Source: Desulfobacterales bacterium
GTDB taxonomy: Bacteria; Desulfobacterota; Desulfobacteria; Desulfobacterales; C00003106
Direction of reading: 5' to 3'
NCBI GenBank assembly: GCA_030594505.1
Contig: JAUVFC010000030.1
Coordinates: 1 to 11,865 of the forward strand
DNA: 11,865 nucleotides
Shown here: positions 1-5,626 of the stretch, piece by piece
How the letters are laid out: every line of letters begins with the position of its first letter
Position numbering within the stretch: the first letter of the stretch is position 1
Translations under genes and position numbers: made by a program
The notes under the pieces: model-generated
Databases searched by the model: none
What the model was told of the DNA's origin: nothing
Seen by the model: only the letters and a program-made list of their open reading frames with translations

Positions 1-405
1 AATGTGGATGTCTATCGCTCGTCCGGTCCCGGAGGCCAGAGCGTCAACACCACTGACTCGGCAGTAAGAATCACCCACATCCCTACCGGCCTGGTGGTTA
101 CTTGCCAGGATGAAAAATCGCAGCATAAGAACAAGGCAAAAGCGTTAAAGGTCCTGCGGGCGCGTCTGTTGGACAAAATGCAGCAAGAACAGGATGCTAA
201 GATATCGGAGACCCGAAAGACTCAGGTCGGAACCGGTGATCGAAGCGAACGGATCCGGACCTACAACTTTTCTCAAGGCCGCGTCACTGATCACCGTATC
301 GGTCTAACACTGTACAAGCTGGAAAGTATTCTGCAGGGGGATCTTGCAGAACTCATCGACAGTCTTATAACCCATTATCAGGCAGAAGCCATCCGTGATA
401 AGTAA
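1..405 (+). CDS. prfA: Peptide chain release factor 1, C-terminal part (5' truncated by window)
   Basis: This is the C-terminal ~134 residues of RF1, the class I factor that recognises UAA and UAG stop codons and triggers peptidyl-tRNA hydrolysis in the ribosomal A site. The reading frame is open from base 1 (N-V-D-V-Y-R-S-S-G), so the gene begins outside the window. The catalytic GGQ tripeptide is encoded at 31-39 in the context RSSGPGGQSVNTTDSA. It is followed by the conserved DEKSQHKNKAKAL segment and by GDRSERIRTYNFSQGRVTDHRI, which is typical of RF1. Stop is TAA at 403-405. The codon-recognition (PxT) domain is not in the window, so RF1 rather than RF2 rests on the sequence style of this C-terminal part and on the neighbour. 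The next gene is prmC, which encodes the enzyme that methylates the Gln of this GGQ motif; prfA-prmC is a common gene pair. Confidence 0.95.
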   Translation, partial: NVDVYRSSGPGGQSVNTTDSAVRITHIPTGLVVTCQDEKSQHKNKAKALKVLRARLLDKMQQEQDAKISETRKTQVGTGDRSERIRTYNFSQGRVTDHRIGLTLYKLESILQGDLAELIDSLITHYQAEAIRDK

Positions 406-426
406 AGAATCCACGCCTCAGAGGAC

Positions 427-470
427 TTGGCTTTGCTTGATGCCCAAAAAACTATTCAAGGCAAAGCCAA
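427..470 (+). other. Inverted repeat between prfA and prmC
   Basis: TTGGCTTTGCTTGA at 427-440 pairs with TCAAGGCAAAGCCAA at 456-470, with a single bulged base and a 15-nt loop. It lies in the 89-bp gap between prfA and prmC. There is no T-run after the right arm, so it does not look like a classic intrinsic terminator. It may be a processing or attenuation hairpin in the shared transcript. Confidence 0.5.
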
Positions 471-494
471 CTGTCTGTTACACGGAAGATACTC

Positions 495-1364
495 ATGGGG
501 GATGAAACATGGACCATTATTAAAACCCTTCGGTGGACCACTGCCTATTTTCAATCCCATGGAATAGACCAACCTCGAACCGATGCAGAAGTACTGCTCG
601 CTCACGCGCTTCATCTAAAACGGATAGAGCTTTACACACACTATGACAAGCCGCTTCGCGATCAAGAACTTAAGACCTTTAAGTCTCTGATACAACGACG
701 TATCCTCCATGAGCCGGTTGCCTATATCACCGGCGGAAAAGAATTTTGGTCGCTTGCTTTAATAGTCACTCCGGACGTATTAATCCCAAGGCCTGAAACA
801 GAATGCCTGGTCGAAGCCGCACTGGATATTATACCGGAAGGAATAAGTCTTGATATACTCGATCTTGGAACCGGGTCCGGAGCCATCATTCTCGCCCTGG
901 CCCATGAACGCCCGGGGCACCGATTCTCTGCAGAAGACCGTTCTGACGATGCCCTCACCGTGGCCCGAAAAAATGCGCAGCGTTACGGCTTGGAAAAAGC
1001 GATTACCTTCTTGCAGGGAGATTGGTTTGAAGGGGTCCAAAATCTACGGAAACGATTTGACATCATAGTCTCTAACCCTCCATATATTCCTACTCAACAG
1101 ATCGAACCACTCTCCCCGGAAATCTCCCAACACGAACCGAGATATGCGCTCGATGGGGGCAAGGACGGTCTGGATGCAATCCGGTTCATTCTCCGGACCG
1201 CCCCGAACTACTTAACTTCAAATGGGAAGCTTTTTCTCGAAATCGGTTACGACCAATGCCCGGAAGTAGCTGATATGGTGGAAGAATTAGGGTGCTACAA
1301 GGACTTTGTATGCCGGAAAGACTATAGCGGAAACAACAGGGTTGTCCGGGCAACTATTGAATAA
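495..1364 (+). CDS. prmC: Release factor glutamine methyltransferase PrmC (HemK)
   Basis: PrmC uses S-adenosylmethionine to N5-methylate the glutamine of the GGQ motif in RF1 and RF2, which raises termination efficiency. The 289 residues are close to the usual length of the family. The N-terminal helical release-factor-binding domain (about 1-85) contains the typical R-T-D-A-E-V-L-L-A-H-A-L segment. The Rossmann methyltransferase domain follows, with IPRPETE ahead of motif I, LDLGTGSG (about 122-129, SAM binding), and the catalytic NPPY motif at residues 194-197 inside SNPPYIP. The GGKDGLDAIRFI segment of this family follows. The ATG at 495 has a GGAAG Shine-Dalgarno 7-8 bases upstream (484-488) and gives a full-length N-terminus. 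It lies 89 bp after prfA on the same strand, so co-transcription is likely. Nothing is missing or broken. Confidence 0.96.
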   Translation: MGDETWTIIKTLRWTTAYFQSHGIDQPRTDAEVLLAHALHLKRIELYTHYDKPLRDQELKTFKSLIQRRILHEPVAYITGGKEFWSLALIVTPDVLIPRPETECLVEAALDIIPEGISLDILDLGTGSGAIILALAHERPGHRFSAEDRSDDALTVARKNAQRYGLEKAITFLQGDWFEGVQNLRKRFDIIVSNPPYIPTQQIEPLSPEISQHEPRYALDGGKDGLDAIRFILRTAPNYLTSNGKLFLEIGYDQCPEVADMVEELGCYKDFVCRKDYSGNNRVVRATIE

Positions 1365-1377
1365 CCATTTGTCATTG

Positions 1378-1458
1378 GCCGCAAAAAAGCACAAAGGACT
1401 CAAAAGTATAACTATGCATTTATTAAAACATTTTGAGCTTTTTGCGACTTTTTGTGGC
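1378..1458. repeat. Imperfect inverted repeat in the prmC / lipoprotein convergent gap
   Basis: Two 28-base arms (1378-1405 and 1431-1458) can pair without gaps at about 21 of 28 positions, around a 25-base A/T-rich loop. Both arms carry A-runs or T-runs (GCAAAAAAGC on the left, GCGACTTTTTG on the right). The structure lies between the 3' ends of two converging genes, where it could serve as a bidirectional terminator or be a decayed palindromic element. It is not related by eye to the palindromes at 8267 and 9807. Confidence 0.55.
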
Positions 1459-1510
1459 TAAATTCAAAAAACTGAAAACTACTTTTTGGCTTGTGTGAAG
1501 GATGCCTCAA

Positions 1511-1560
1511 TCTTCAATCTTCAATCTTCAATCTTCAATCTTCAATCTTCAATCTTCAAT
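1511..1560. repeat. Heptanucleotide tandem repeat (TCTTCAA)7
   Basis: Seven perfect head-to-tail copies of TCTTCAA plus one extra T. The minus-strand lipoprotein gene ends inside it: its last codons and TGA stop (1549-1551) are made of the repeat unit, so the array begins in the gene and runs past its stop. Because the stop falls in the first units, changes in copy number beyond it would not alter the protein. The rest of the convergent gap (1461-1510) shows no gene. Confidence 0.95.
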
Positions 1561-2454
1561 CACCGTAATTGTAGCATCTTCGATAATCAAGGCAAAAGTA
1601 CACATAGACCCAAAATCCTTGTCCACTCCGAGGGTCCCCTTAACAATAACCTCGTCGCCAACGTCTGCTGTCTCAAGGATACTCACTGTTATATCGTGGG
1701 TTCCGGCTTCCGCGCTTCCGGTTCCGTCCTGTATATGAATCCAGTTTTTTCCCATGATTTCAGGCAAAAATTTCACAACCTTTGCACGCACCCTAACCGT
1801 CTTCTGTGACAGTTCTTTCTTGTTGGTATAAATCTCTTCTATTGCATAGGCATCCTCGCCGGCAGCCTTGCTCACCTTCATATCTTGCGGAATCATCTTG
1901 GGTTGGACGGCCCCCATCCCCTCTGTCGGCATAGATCCTTGAGGCATACCACCCGGCGTCATACCGGAAGGCATTTCCATTCCACCCGGCATACCTCCGG
2001 GAGGTGTGGGGCAGGCTCTGCTTCCTTCTGAAGGGACGGCAAACAAGATGGTATCAAAGGTCTTGTCAAGTGTTTTACTGTGAAAGTCCTTCATCACTAT
2101 GATATTGGAAATTTCTATCTCTTTTCCTGTTTCAACGGGTGTTTTAGGGATAGCGGCCCAGATCTGGCCCGTAGAATCCTTAAGCTTAAGATAAGTATAA
2201 CTTTTTACATCTTGAGATTCTATAACCGTACCTTTTAAGACAGGATTCTGAACATTTAAATTCGTGTAATTTTCTTTAATCTCTAAAATTGTAACATTCT
2301 CTGTTACAGGAGACTTGTCCAGAGGCGCTGTTGTCTCATCTTTGCACGCCGGTGTAAACATAATGACTCCAAACAGAGCAAATACCGCAAAGAGTCTCAT
2401 AGAGGCCTTTGCAAAACGTTCATTTTTGTTCAAGGTCAAACTTCCTAAGATCAT
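1549..2454 (-). CDS. Putative lipoprotein with two OB-like domains joined by a Met/Gly/Pro-rich linker
   Basis: No named gene is recognised. From the ATG at 2454 (301 residues) an N-terminal basic stretch is followed by a hydrophobic segment ending FTPAC, with Cys37 as the likely lipidated residue. The lipobox is imperfect, and Lys-Asp follows the Cys. Residues about 72-142 read like an OB-type domain (VLKGTVIES, YTYLKLKDSTGQIWAAIP, MKDFHSKTLDKTFD). A second one spans about 214-300 (VRVRAKVVKF, NWIHIQDGTG, VGDEVIVKGTL). Between them, residues 148-192 contain nine Met amid Gly and Pro, which suggests metal (copper-type) binding or simply a flexible spacer. The start at 2454 is preferred because AAGGGAAG lies just upstream of it. 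An in-frame ATG at 2499 would add 15 residues but has no comparable site. The gene is divergent from the PerM-like gene. Similar OB-like domains occur in periplasmic proteins of Desulfobacterota and in NrfJ-type proteins. The function here is unknown. Confidence 0.75.
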   Translation of the reverse strand: MILGSLTLNKNERFAKASMRLFAVFALFGVIMFTPACKDETTAPLDKSPVTENVTILEIKENYTNLNVQNPVLKGTVIESQDVKSYTYLKLKDSTGQIWAAIPKTPVETGKEIEISNIIVMKDFHSKTLDKTFDTILFAVPSEGSRACPTPPGGMPGGMEMPSGMTPGGMPQGSMPTEGMGAVQPKMIPQDMKVSKAAGEDAYAIEEIYTNKKELSQKTVRVRAKVVKFLPEIMGKNWIHIQDGTGSAEAGTHDITVSILETADVGDEVIVKGTLGVDKDFGSMCTFALIIEDATITVIED

Positions 2455-2551
2455 AATATCTTCCCTTTCCATGCTTATTGATTTACACTTCTTTTGCATT
2501 GTAATATTGTAATACTGTTTTAAGTCTACAATCCACAGGTTGTCAAATGAT

Positions 2552-2618
2552 ATTTTGATGATTACCGCAAAAAGTGACCACTAAAGCGAATTGAAGGCTC
2601 TTTGCAAAATTTTCCAAT
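2552..2618 (+). repeat. Internally deleted copy (A) of the long-palindrome family
   Basis: The left part, TTTTGATGATTACCGC, matches the left terminus of the copies at 8267 and 9807. The following AAAAAGTGACCA with GCGAATTGAAG matches their right arm in the same orientation. Both are joined through the shared AAAAAGT, so the whole middle is missing. The right end is degenerate (CTCTTTGCAAAA in place of CTTTTTACGA). It lies in the 252-bp divergent gap upstream of both the lipoprotein gene and the PerM-like gene. The remainder of that gap (2619-2706) is A/T-rich and probably holds promoters, but I cannot assign convincing boxes. Confidence 0.65.
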
Positions 2619-2706
2619 AACATTGACTTTTCATAATCTCATATAGTAGGTTTTTCTATATTAGTCAGTGGTGAACATATTGTATCCGATATAGGAAAAA
2701 GGGAAT

Positions 2707-3780
2707 ATGGAAGGAGAAAAAAAACAAGGTCAGATGATTTTCAAGTACTTCTTGATCCTCTTCCTCGTTTCAGGTATCCTGTTGGGGAAGTTGCTCTGGC
2801 CGTTTTTATCCATACTGGTACTTGCCTTTGTCCTTACAGGGATCTTTTATCCCCTTTATTCCCTTTTTCTAAAAAAAATCCGACCCCACTGGGCATCTCT
2901 TTTAACCTGTCTGATCATTTTCCTGGTCGTCTTTGTACCTATTGTATTTTTTGTCGGCGCTCTTTCCCAGGAAGCTTACAGCCTCTATCAGATGGGCCAG
3001 GCCGCAACCATTGCCCAGCATACCAAAGAGCTTCTCCAAAACAGCCAACTGGTTGATCAGATAGAAAAGATACTCGAAGGATATAACATACACCTCAATT
3101 CCGAAAGCTTTAACAAAGCGCTATCCGACATCGGTAAAGAAGTGGGCCTCTTTTTGTATCAGCAAGCCAGCTCTATCGCTTCTGACATATTAAAGTTCGT
3201 AGTCAATTTTCTTCTCATGGTAATGATTATCTTCTTTTTGCTGATTGACGGGGAAAAACTGATTGATTTCATCCTCGACCTTTCTCCCCTTCCTGTTGAA
3301 CACGATCAGAAGCTTATTGCCAAGTTTCAGGAGATGGCGGGAGCAATCCTTGTCGGGAATGGTCTGGCCGGTCTGATTCAGGGTATACTGGGGGGACTGA
3401 CTTTTGCATTTTTCGGATTGAACTCCCCCTTTCTCTGGGGGGTCATTATGGCCATTCTGGCCTTCCTCCCTATAGTTGGTATCTCCGTAATATTTATTCC
3501 AGCGGCTATCTACCTGTTTTTAAAAGGAAGCATCGCGGCAGGAATTTCTTTTATTGTTATCTATGTTCTCATTACAGTATTTATAGAATACTTCTTCAAG
3601 CCTAAATTGGTTGGTCACAAAGTACAGATGCATACTTTGCTCGTTATTCTATCTATTCTGGGGGGATTAAAAGTATTCGGAATTCTTGGGATTATCTATG
3701 GCCCACTTATAGTCACGGCTTTCTTCACACTTACCGAGATATACCGGACAAGCTACGAAACATTCGTCAGAGATGAATAA
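2707..3780 (+). CDS. AI-2E / PerM family membrane transporter
   Basis: A 357-residue polytopic inner-membrane protein of the PerM/AI-2E exporter family. Members have been linked to autoinducer-2 export, to Na+/H+ antiport, and to permease roles, so no substrate can be named here. Hydrophobic segments fall near residues 10-30, 32-52, 63-87, 158-180, 212-237, 240-268, 272-294 and 310-345, which gives the roughly eight-helix layout of the family. A polar loop lies between helices 3 and 4 (about 88-157). Family-like stretches include LSPLPVEHDQKL, GLAGLIQGILGG, LAFLPIVG and the C-terminal LKVFGILGIIYGPLI. The ATG at 2707 follows AGGAAAAAGGG. The gene stands alone on its strand: a lipoprotein gene diverges upstream and an independently promoted flagellar operon follows 150 bp downstream. 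Confidence 0.9.
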   Translation: MEGEKKQGQMIFKYFLILFLVSGILLGKLLWPFLSILVLAFVLTGIFYPLYSLFLKKIRPHWASLLTCLIIFLVVFVPIVFFVGALSQEAYSLYQMGQAATIAQHTKELLQNSQLVDQIEKILEGYNIHLNSESFNKALSDIGKEVGLFLYQQASSIASDILKFVVNFLLMVMIIFFLLIDGEKLIDFILDLSPLPVEHDQKLIAKFQEMAGAILVGNGLAGLIQGILGGLTFAFFGLNSPFLWGVIMAILAFLPIVGISVIFIPAAIYLFLKGSIAAGISFIVIYVLITVFIEYFFKPKLVGHKVQMHTLLVILSILGGLKVFGILGIIYGPLIVTAFFTLTEIYRTSYETFVRDE

Positions 3781-3834
3781 GTTGATAACCTGGAAGGCTG
3801 CCGAGAATTATCATACAAAGACTAAAAAACCGGG

Positions 3835-3887
3835 GGCAAGAGGCTAAATTGTGCGTCCTTGTCGATAGAATTTGATTGCTTTTTGCC
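3835..3887 (+). terminator. Possible hairpin terminator of the PerM-like gene
   Basis: GGCAAGAGGC at 3835-3844 can pair with GCTTTTTGCC at 3878-3887 (ten pairs, two of them G-T), extended by AAATT/AATTT across a small bulge. The right arm contains a T5 run. It ends exactly where the -35 box of the sigma-28 promoter begins, so it could insulate that promoter from read-through. No clear T-tract follows the stem, so the terminator role is inferred. The rest of 3781-3887 has no gene. Confidence 0.35.
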
Positions 3888-3914
3888 TAAAGTATTTTTA
3901 TCATATGCCGATAA
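3888..3914 (+). promoter_or_regulatory. Sigma-28 (FliA) promoter of the flgM operon
   Basis: TAAA at 3888-3891, exactly 15 bases, then GCCGATAA at 3907-3914. This equals the sigma-28 consensus TAAA-N15-GCCGATAA with no mismatch. It sits 19 bp upstream of the start codon of the FlgM-associated gene, with the ribosome binding site between. Transcription of the anti-sigma factor by the very sigma it inhibits gives negative feedback. Confidence 0.9.
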
Positions 3915-3933
3915 TATAGTCAGGAGGAAGTCC

Positions 3934-4356
3934 ATGACTATATCTACCTATCAAATACAAAATGTGTTGAGGGTTTATGGTAAACAGCTTCGTCAAGGAA
4001 AAACTCTAAAACAACACCTTCCCTCAACGGAAGGCACTAAAGACAAGATCGATATTTCTGCTGATGGTAAAAGAACCGCTATTATTAAAAAGCTGGCGTC
4101 AGAAATTGTCGATAAAATAGCCCATTCCGGTCCCAGTAACGATATCGAGGCTGGTGCACTTAAAGCATTGGAAGAGGAATACGGAAGTAACCTCAGAGTG
4201 GATAGGGACGAGGCAACCAACAAGTTTATTTTCAAGGTAATCGACAAGCAGAATAACGAGACAATTGAAATTGTTTCTTCGGAAGACTCGGATTTTTTAA
4301 AACAACGACTAGAAGAAATCGCAAAAAGCAGGATCGACGATAATATGTTCTCATAA
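3934..4356 (+). CDS. FlgM-associated protein, DVU0524-like family
   Basis: A 140-residue soluble, charged protein with no signal peptide or membrane segment. The N-terminus MTISTYQIQNVLRVYGKQLRQ, its length, and its place directly before flgM match the family known in NCBI naming as DVU0524 family FlgM-associated protein, from Desulfovibrio vulgaris. Its biochemical role is not established; a link to FlgM stability, export or flagellar timing is inferred only from the gene pairing. The ATG at 3934 is chosen because AGGAGG (3922-3927) lies six bases upstream and because the sigma-28 promoter at 3888-3914 excludes the longer in-frame opening that begins at 3859. The C-terminal half (about 65-140) looks like alternating helix and strand with many Asp, Glu and Lys residues. 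It lies 27 bp from flgM, in the same operon. Confidence 0.8.
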   Translation: MTISTYQIQNVLRVYGKQLRQGKTLKQHLPSTEGTKDKIDISADGKRTAIIKKLASEIVDKIAHSGPSNDIEAGALKALEEEYGSNLRVDRDEATNKFIFKVIDKQNNETIEIVSSEDSDFLKQRLEEIAKSRIDDNMFS

Positions 4357-4383
4357 GGGGCATAAGGAATAGGGGGGCTTGAA

Positions 4384-4695
4384 ATGAAGATAACAAACGA
4401 CATAGGCTACGAAGCCAATAAATATATTGACAAGACAACTGCAAACCAGGGAGTGGAAGCGGACAAAAAATCTATCCAAAATACAGGTGATGTCCCCAAG
4501 TCAGATGCTGTTGTCAATTTGTCACAGGCCTCTAAGGAAATTCAACTCGCCCAAAAAGTTATTCAGGAAACGCCGGATATCAGAGTAGAAAAAGTAGAGG
4601 ACATAAAGACACAAGTTGACAATAATACATATAAGATAGATTATGATAAGGTAGCGGAAAAGGTCGTCGGCACAATGTTCGATGACTTTGCGTAA
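4384..4695 (+). CDS. flgM: Anti-sigma-28 factor FlgM
   Basis: FlgM binds sigma-28 (FliA) and blocks late flagellar gene expression until it is exported through the completed hook-basal body. The 103 residues fit the usual size. The N-terminal ~40 residues are polar and low in hydrophobics, as expected for the disordered export region. The C-terminal sigma-binding part begins at SDAVVNLSQASKEIQ and includes the diagnostic PDIRVEKVEDIK segment followed by NTYKIDYDKVAEKVV. A purine-rich GGGGGGC site lies upstream of the ATG at 4384. The gene is second in the sigma-28-driven operon and is followed within 15 bp by a strong terminator. No other flagellar structural gene is present in the window. 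Confidence 0.93.
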   Translation: MKITNDIGYEANKYIDKTTANQGVEADKKSIQNTGDVPKSDAVVNLSQASKEIQLAQKVIQETPDIRVEKVEDIKTQVDNNTYKIDYDKVAEKVVGTMFDDFA

Positions 4696-4709
4696 CTTCT
4701 ATTGGTTTG

Positions 4710-4755
4710 ATGGTCGAGTCGTTGACTTATTTGTTCAACGACTCGACCATTTTTA
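4710..4755 (+). terminator. Rho-independent terminator of the flgM operon
   Basis: ATGGTCGAGTCGTTGA at 4710-4725 and its exact complement TCAACGACTCGACCAT at 4735-4750 form a perfect 16-bp stem with a 9-base loop, followed directly by TTTT (4751-4754). It starts 14 bp after the flgM stop codon. Confidence 0.9.
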
Positions 4756-4765
4756 TGCGACTAAC

Positions 4766-4805
4766 AGAGACCTTTGAAAAACGCGACAGTTTTTCAAAGG
4801 TCTCT
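4766..4805. repeat. Second perfect hairpin between flgM and the J-PDZ gene
   Basis: AGAGACCTTTGAAAAA at 4766-4781 and TTTTTCAAAGGTCTCT at 4790-4805 form a perfect 16-bp stem with an 8-base loop (CGCGACAG). It lies 11 bp after the flgM terminator, and its outer end overlaps the stop codon (4804-4806) of the minus-strand J-PDZ gene. It has no T-tract outside the stem. It may act as a 3' hairpin for the minus-strand message, or it may be a short repetitive palindrome. Confidence 0.8.
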
Positions 4806-5310
4806 AACAACGAGGACGCGCCAGACGTATTGCATATAGCGTGTATACAGTTTTTTGGGTTCTACGATAAACCTTTATTTTTACCGGAATACCGACTTCC
4901 CCTGAAAAGAGATTAACGATCTCCCCCCTCGTCATTCCAGGTGTGCTACGATCATTAAAACGGATTATATAATCACCAACACAAAGTCCGATGAGCGCTG
5001 CCGGTGAGCATTCTGACACGTGAGATATCTCCGGGCATGTCTTATTGTTAAACTTTCCCATAATAATGCTAAATCCCAACCATCCTGAGCGTTCCCGTCT
5101 CTTTTTAATATGTCTGCGTTGGAGATAATCATAGGCATTATTGATCTTTTTGAGCCTTTCCACAGCAACAAAACCGACAGATCCATCTTTGTTTGAAACA
5201 ATATCCGGATGATACTTCTTCGCCAATTTTCGGTAGGCCAGCTTAACCTCGTTAAATGTCGCTCTTTCATCCAGTCCAAAAATACGATAACAGGGCGCAA
5301 CCTCTCTCAA
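4804..5310 (-). CDS. Small J-domain / PDZ-domain fusion protein
   Basis: This 168-residue protein has no signal peptide or membrane span. Residues about 6-66 form a J-domain: YRIFGLDERATFNEVKLAY on helix I/II, the HPD motif that stimulates DnaK ATPase at residues 34-36, and LKKINNAYDYLQRR on helix III. After a basic linker (HIKKRRERSG), residues about 77-150 resemble a PDZ domain: WLGF in place of the GLGF carboxylate-binding loop, then ISHVSECSPAALIGLCVGDYIIRFN. The glycine/phenylalanine and zinc-finger regions of DnaJ are absent. The start is TTG at 5310, with AGGAGG four bases upstream. The spacing is short, but no ATG precedes the J-domain. A plausible job is recruiting DnaK to clients with exposed C-termini, which is an inference. 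It stands alone, converging on the flgM operon. Confidence 0.8.
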   Translation of the reverse strand: MREVAPCYRIFGLDERATFNEVKLAYRKLAKKYHPDIVSNKDGSVGFVAVERLKKINNAYDYLQRRHIKKRRERSGWLGFSIIMGKFNNKTCPEISHVSECSPAALIGLCVGDYIIRFNDRSTPGMTRGEIVNLFSGEVGIPVKIKVYRRTQKTVYTLYAIRLARPRC

Positions 5311-5353
5311 GATCCCTCCTTAAATGGTGACCATAGCAATATTCATCGCAAAG

Positions 5354-5381
5354 AGCATAATGCATTAAGATCTATTGACAA
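5354..5381 (-). promoter_or_regulatory. Candidate sigma-70 promoter of the J-PDZ gene
   Basis: On the minus strand, TTGTCA (5381-5376) and TATGCT (5359-5354) are separated by 16 bases, matching the -35 box at 5/6 and the -10 box at 4/6 positions. The predicted start would leave a leader of about 35 bases containing the AGGAGG site. Confidence 0.4.
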
Positions 5382-5396
5382 TTCTCGGCAATGTCC

Positions 5397-5417
5397 TTAC
5401 TGCTTACTGCTTACTTC
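5397..5417. repeat. Short heptamer tandem repeat (TTACTGC)
   Basis: Two perfect copies of TTACTGC and a third imperfect one (TTACTTC) in the J-PDZ/mutS gap. The unit length is the same as in the arrays at 1511 and 8854, but the sequence is different. Confidence 0.7.
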
Positions 5418-5626
5418 CCATGACTAACTCCCCAATCCATCAATTCCCAATAGGTCTTACTTTGTGATAAGTGAAACAGTTACTGCACCCACAAGGTATT
5501 GTGGATTAATATATCATATTACCTATATATTGTCCAGGAGTCCTATAGAATACATTTTGAGGGTTATTTTCAGAGATACACGCTCGCGATGGCAGGCAGG
5601 TCTATGTCCAAAATGGCCCTATACTA

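Larger units (their letters stand above)
5311..5626. other. Gap between the J-PDZ gene and mutS, no gene seen
   Basis: No convincing coding frame. It contains the candidate promoter at 5354-5381, a heptamer repeat at 5397-5417, a small perfect hairpin CCACAA-GGTA-TTGTGG at 5489-5504, and an A/T-rich stretch at 5505-5535. No clear intrinsic terminator follows the mutS stop at 5627. No member of the long-palindrome families is present here, unlike the other gaps of the minus-strand run. Confidence 0.6.

Noticed and set aside
722..1040. Open frames antisense to prmC
   Set aside because: They lie wholly inside a strongly conserved methyltransferase gene and resemble no protein family.
1511..1560. 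CRISPR-like array
   Set aside because: The units are 7 bp and contiguous, with no spacers and no cas genes nearby.
1486..1809. Plus-strand frames with repeated NLQSSIF units
   Set aside because: They are translations of the heptamer array and of the antisense of the lipoprotein gene, not a repeat protein.
2623..2647. TTGACT ... TATAGT as a promoter for the PerM-like gene
   Set aside because: The spacing is only 13 bases, too short for a standard sigma-70 promoter.
3781..3887. Riboswitch ahead of the flagellar operon (GEMM or similar)
   Set aside because: Only a simple wobble-containing hairpin is seen, the conserved core of known classes is missing, and it lies upstream of the sigma-28 promoter and so is not in that transcript.
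3859..3933. Longer N-terminus for the FlgM-associated protein
   Set aside because: The sigma-28 promoter lies within this stretch and a strong AGGAGG precedes the ATG at 3934, so the extension would not be transcribed from it.
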